Source: Thiomicrorhabdus cannonii (GTDB taxonomy: Bacteria; Pseudomonadota; Gammaproteobacteria; Thiomicrospirales; Thiomicrospiraceae). From it: 64,000 nucleotides of DNA. A program made the position numbers and the translations under genes. The DNA lies in NCBI RefSeq assembly GCF_013391695.1, contig NZ_JACBGH010000003.1, positions 62,001-126,000 of the forward strand. Reading direction: 5' to 3'. How positions within the stretch are numbered: position 1 is the first letter of the stretch; the number at the start of each line of letters is the position of its first letter. Positions 62,610-64,000 of this stretch are shown one piece after another. The notes below the pieces were generated by a model, which saw only the letters and a program-made list of their open reading frames with translations, did not search any database and was not told where the DNA came from.

Positions 62610-64000
62610 TTAGCCGGCCAGTGCATCGAATTCGGCATAACGACCCTTGCCGGCGCGTTTTGCGAGGTACATGGCATCATCCGCGGCTTTCATCAGCGTC
62701 TGGCGTTCAGCGCCGTCCTGCGGATAGCGCGCAATGCCGATGCTGGTGCCGATCTGCACGGTATGGCCTTCAATCTCGAAAGGCTGCCGCAACATTTGGA
62801 TGATGGCTTGCGCGAGCTCGGTGTCGGTGAGATTTATGGCCTGCGGGGTGAAGTAGAGCACGAATTCGTCGCCGCCCAGGCGTGCGAGCATGACGTGTTC
62901 ATTTAACAGCGCCAGCAGACGCCGCGCCACTTGCTGCAGGAGAATGTCGCCGATGTCGTGACCGAGGGTGTCGTTGACCTGTTTGAAGCCGTCAAGGTCG
63001 AGGAAAAAGAAGCACAGCGGGTTGCCTTGGGTCAGGGCGTGATCGAGACATTGATAGAGTTTGTTGCGGTTGGCCAGTCCGGTGATGGTGTCTTTGTTGG
63101 CCAGGTCATCCAACGCCTGCTGGGTGCGTTTGAGGTCGGTGATGTCGAGTTGCATCAGGCTGTAGTTTTCGCGCTGGCTGGTTTCGTGAAAGATTTTTTG
63201 CAGATGCACGATGCTTGCCAGTTTGAGGTTGCCGTCGGGATCGTGCAGTGTGAGTTCGCCGTGCCAGGCGCTGTAGTTTTTTAGGCTTTCGAATATCTTA
63301 GGATTGGGTTCGTCCTGCATCCGGTTGAGCAGTTCTTCAAGTGTCAGGGTTTTTAGTTGATTGGTGTCCAGCCCCAGGGAAACCGCCAGGGCGTGGTTGC
63401 AGCGCACGACTTGCTGGTCGGCATTTGCCACCGCAATGCCCTCCGAAGAGAGGTCGATAATCGCCGCATCCAGTTCCAGCTCGTCTTCTATCCACTTCTG
63501 TTTGCTGACATCCAGACGGATGGCGCTAAGACGCTCGATGTCGCCCTGCGGCGAGTAGAAAATCTGTCCTTTGTCGTGCACCCAGATATAGTGGCCGTCT
63601 TCATGTTTGACGCGATGGGTGCACTCAAAATAAGGGCGGTTGCCGCTGAGGATTTTCAGCATCTGGCGCTGCACCTCTTCCTGGTCTTTGGGGTGGATGC
63701 GTTTTTGCAGATCGTGGAGATTGTTGAGCGGCGTCTGCTCGGACAGCCCCACCATTTTTTTCCACTGGGGCGAGAAACGAGCCTGGTTGTTCTGGATATC
63801 CCATTCCCAATAGGCGATGAGGTCGCCCTGCAGCAGCGTGTTGATCTGCTGCTCTTCGCCGCGGAACTGTTTTTTGAGCGCTTTGATTTCCTGTTTGTGT
63901 TGGATGATCTGCGCTTCAAGCTGGGCCCGCAAGCGCTGGCTGCGATAAGTCAGCAACCAGCCGGTCAGAGCCAGTAGCAGCAGCATGACCAGTGTCTGGT
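62610..64000 (-). CDS. PAS-GGDEF diguanylate cyclase, 5' end outside window
   Basis: The minus-strand frame is open to the window edge; the visible ATG at 63986 falls in a membrane segment (MLLLLALTGWLLTYR), so the true start is probably beyond the window. At least 458 residues: a membrane helix, a coiled-coil linker, a PAS domain (residues about 50-165, DLIAYWEWDIQNNQARFS, then YIWVHDKGQIFYS), a second PAS (EGIAVANADQQVVRCN) and a GGDEF domain with intact LARLGGDEFVLYF and FLDLDGFKQVNDTLGHDIG. No EAL domain. It makes c-di-GMP. Confidence 0.9.
   Translation of the reverse strand, partial: QTLVMLLLLALTGWLLTYRSQRLRAQLEAQIIQHKQEIKALKKQFRGEEQQINTLLQGDLIAYWEWDIQNNQARFSPQWKKMVGLSEQTPLNNLHDLQKRIHPKDQEEVQRQMLKILSGNRPYFECTHRVKHEDGHYIWVHDKGQIFYSPQGDIERLSAIRLDVSKQKWIEDELELDAAIIDLSSEGIAVANADQQVVRCNHALAVSLGLDTNQLKTLTLEELLNRMQDEPNPKIFESLKNYSAWHGELTLHDPDGNLKLASIVHLQKIFHETSQRENYSLMQLDITDLKRTQQALDDLANKDTITGLANRNKLYQCLDHALTQGNPLCFFFLDLDGFKQVNDTLGHDIGDILLQQVARRLLALLNEHVMLARLGGDEFVLYFTPQAINLTDTELAQAIIQMLRQPFEIEGHTVQIGTSIGIARYPQDGAERQTLMKAADDAMYLAKRAGKGRYAEFDALAG

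Noticed and set aside
1-64000. CRISPR arrays, rRNA and tRNA genes, prophage or complete insertion sequences
   Set aside because: Gaps between genes were read on both strands; none contains regularly spaced direct repeats, a cloverleaf with a recognisable T-loop, or a transposase or phage structural gene.

Overview
The window is chromosomal DNA of moderate GC content from a gammaproteobacterium. The gene order (hisBHAF/hisE-hinT-tatABC, def-fmt-rsmB-trkA, trmA, ttcA), the use of a cbb3-type oxidase with its full maturation cluster, two YeeE/YedE sulfur-transport half-proteins, a TauE/SafE exporter and the many c-di-GMP enzymes fit a microaerophilic sulfur oxidiser of the Thiomicrospira/Hydrogenovibrio/Thiomicrorhabdus type. 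That assignment is inference; no rRNA or other direct taxonomic marker is present. I saw no rRNA, tRNA, CRISPR array, prophage or complete insertion sequence.

Layout. 1-720: the end of an AraC-type regulator. 743-970: a short element with 19-bp terminal inverted repeats and no gene. 977-3888 (minus): a TolC / OmpA-family / LuxR-type operon that looks like the outer-membrane part of a type I secretion system. 4043-8645 (minus): a YugP-like protease, a thioredoxin-fold DUF255 protein and tatABC. 8841-12276 (minus): hisB, H, A, F, E and hinT, without hisI. 12727-21451 (plus): ccoNOQP, then a newly noted 46-residue membrane protein behind a perfect FNR-type palindrome, then ccoG and ccoHIS. 21553-24602 (minus): two unrecognised membrane proteins, an Hpt protein, dtd and a proline iminopeptidase. 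24716-27825 (minus): typA and the YeeE/YedE pair. 27975-33712 (minus): two GGDEF/EAL proteins around a periplasmic phosphatase; one carries a c-type haem motif in its sensor. 33965-37119: yaeQ, a VF530-type protein, a tiny membrane protein, an EamA transporter and a lipocalin, with a second family of dispersed repeats. 37178-42258 (minus): metH and a double-receiver diguanylate cyclase. 42516-46927 (plus): trmA, TauE, MOSC, ttcA and an LpxL-type acyltransferase. 46993-57489 (minus): a long gene run from def through fmt, rsmB, DUF4390, ntrY, ntrX, trkA and trkH to a methyltransferase. 57538-64000: dprA (plus), a receiver/ATPase regulator (minus), topA (plus) and a PAS-GGDEF protein cut by the window end (minus).

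The most striking signal not explained by genes is a short dispersed repeat with core CAGGCCGGGT, usually extended to AACTCAACAGGCCGGGTAG with an A-tract in front. The 10-base core occurs 12 times in 64 kb on both strands, where about 0.1 would be expected by chance. Copies sit at gene ends, form the inverted pair behind topA, bracket one acyltransferase gene, and lie inside coding sequence of ccoS, the acyltransferase, fmt and topA. This is the behaviour of DNA uptake sequences in Neisseria and Pasteurellaceae, and dprA is in the window, so a new uptake-signal system is my leading hypothesis; a terminator or recombination-related repeat is the main alternative. A second notable thread is c-di-GMP and redox signalling: four GGDEF proteins, one with a haem-c motif, beside an oxygen-regulated terminal oxidase.
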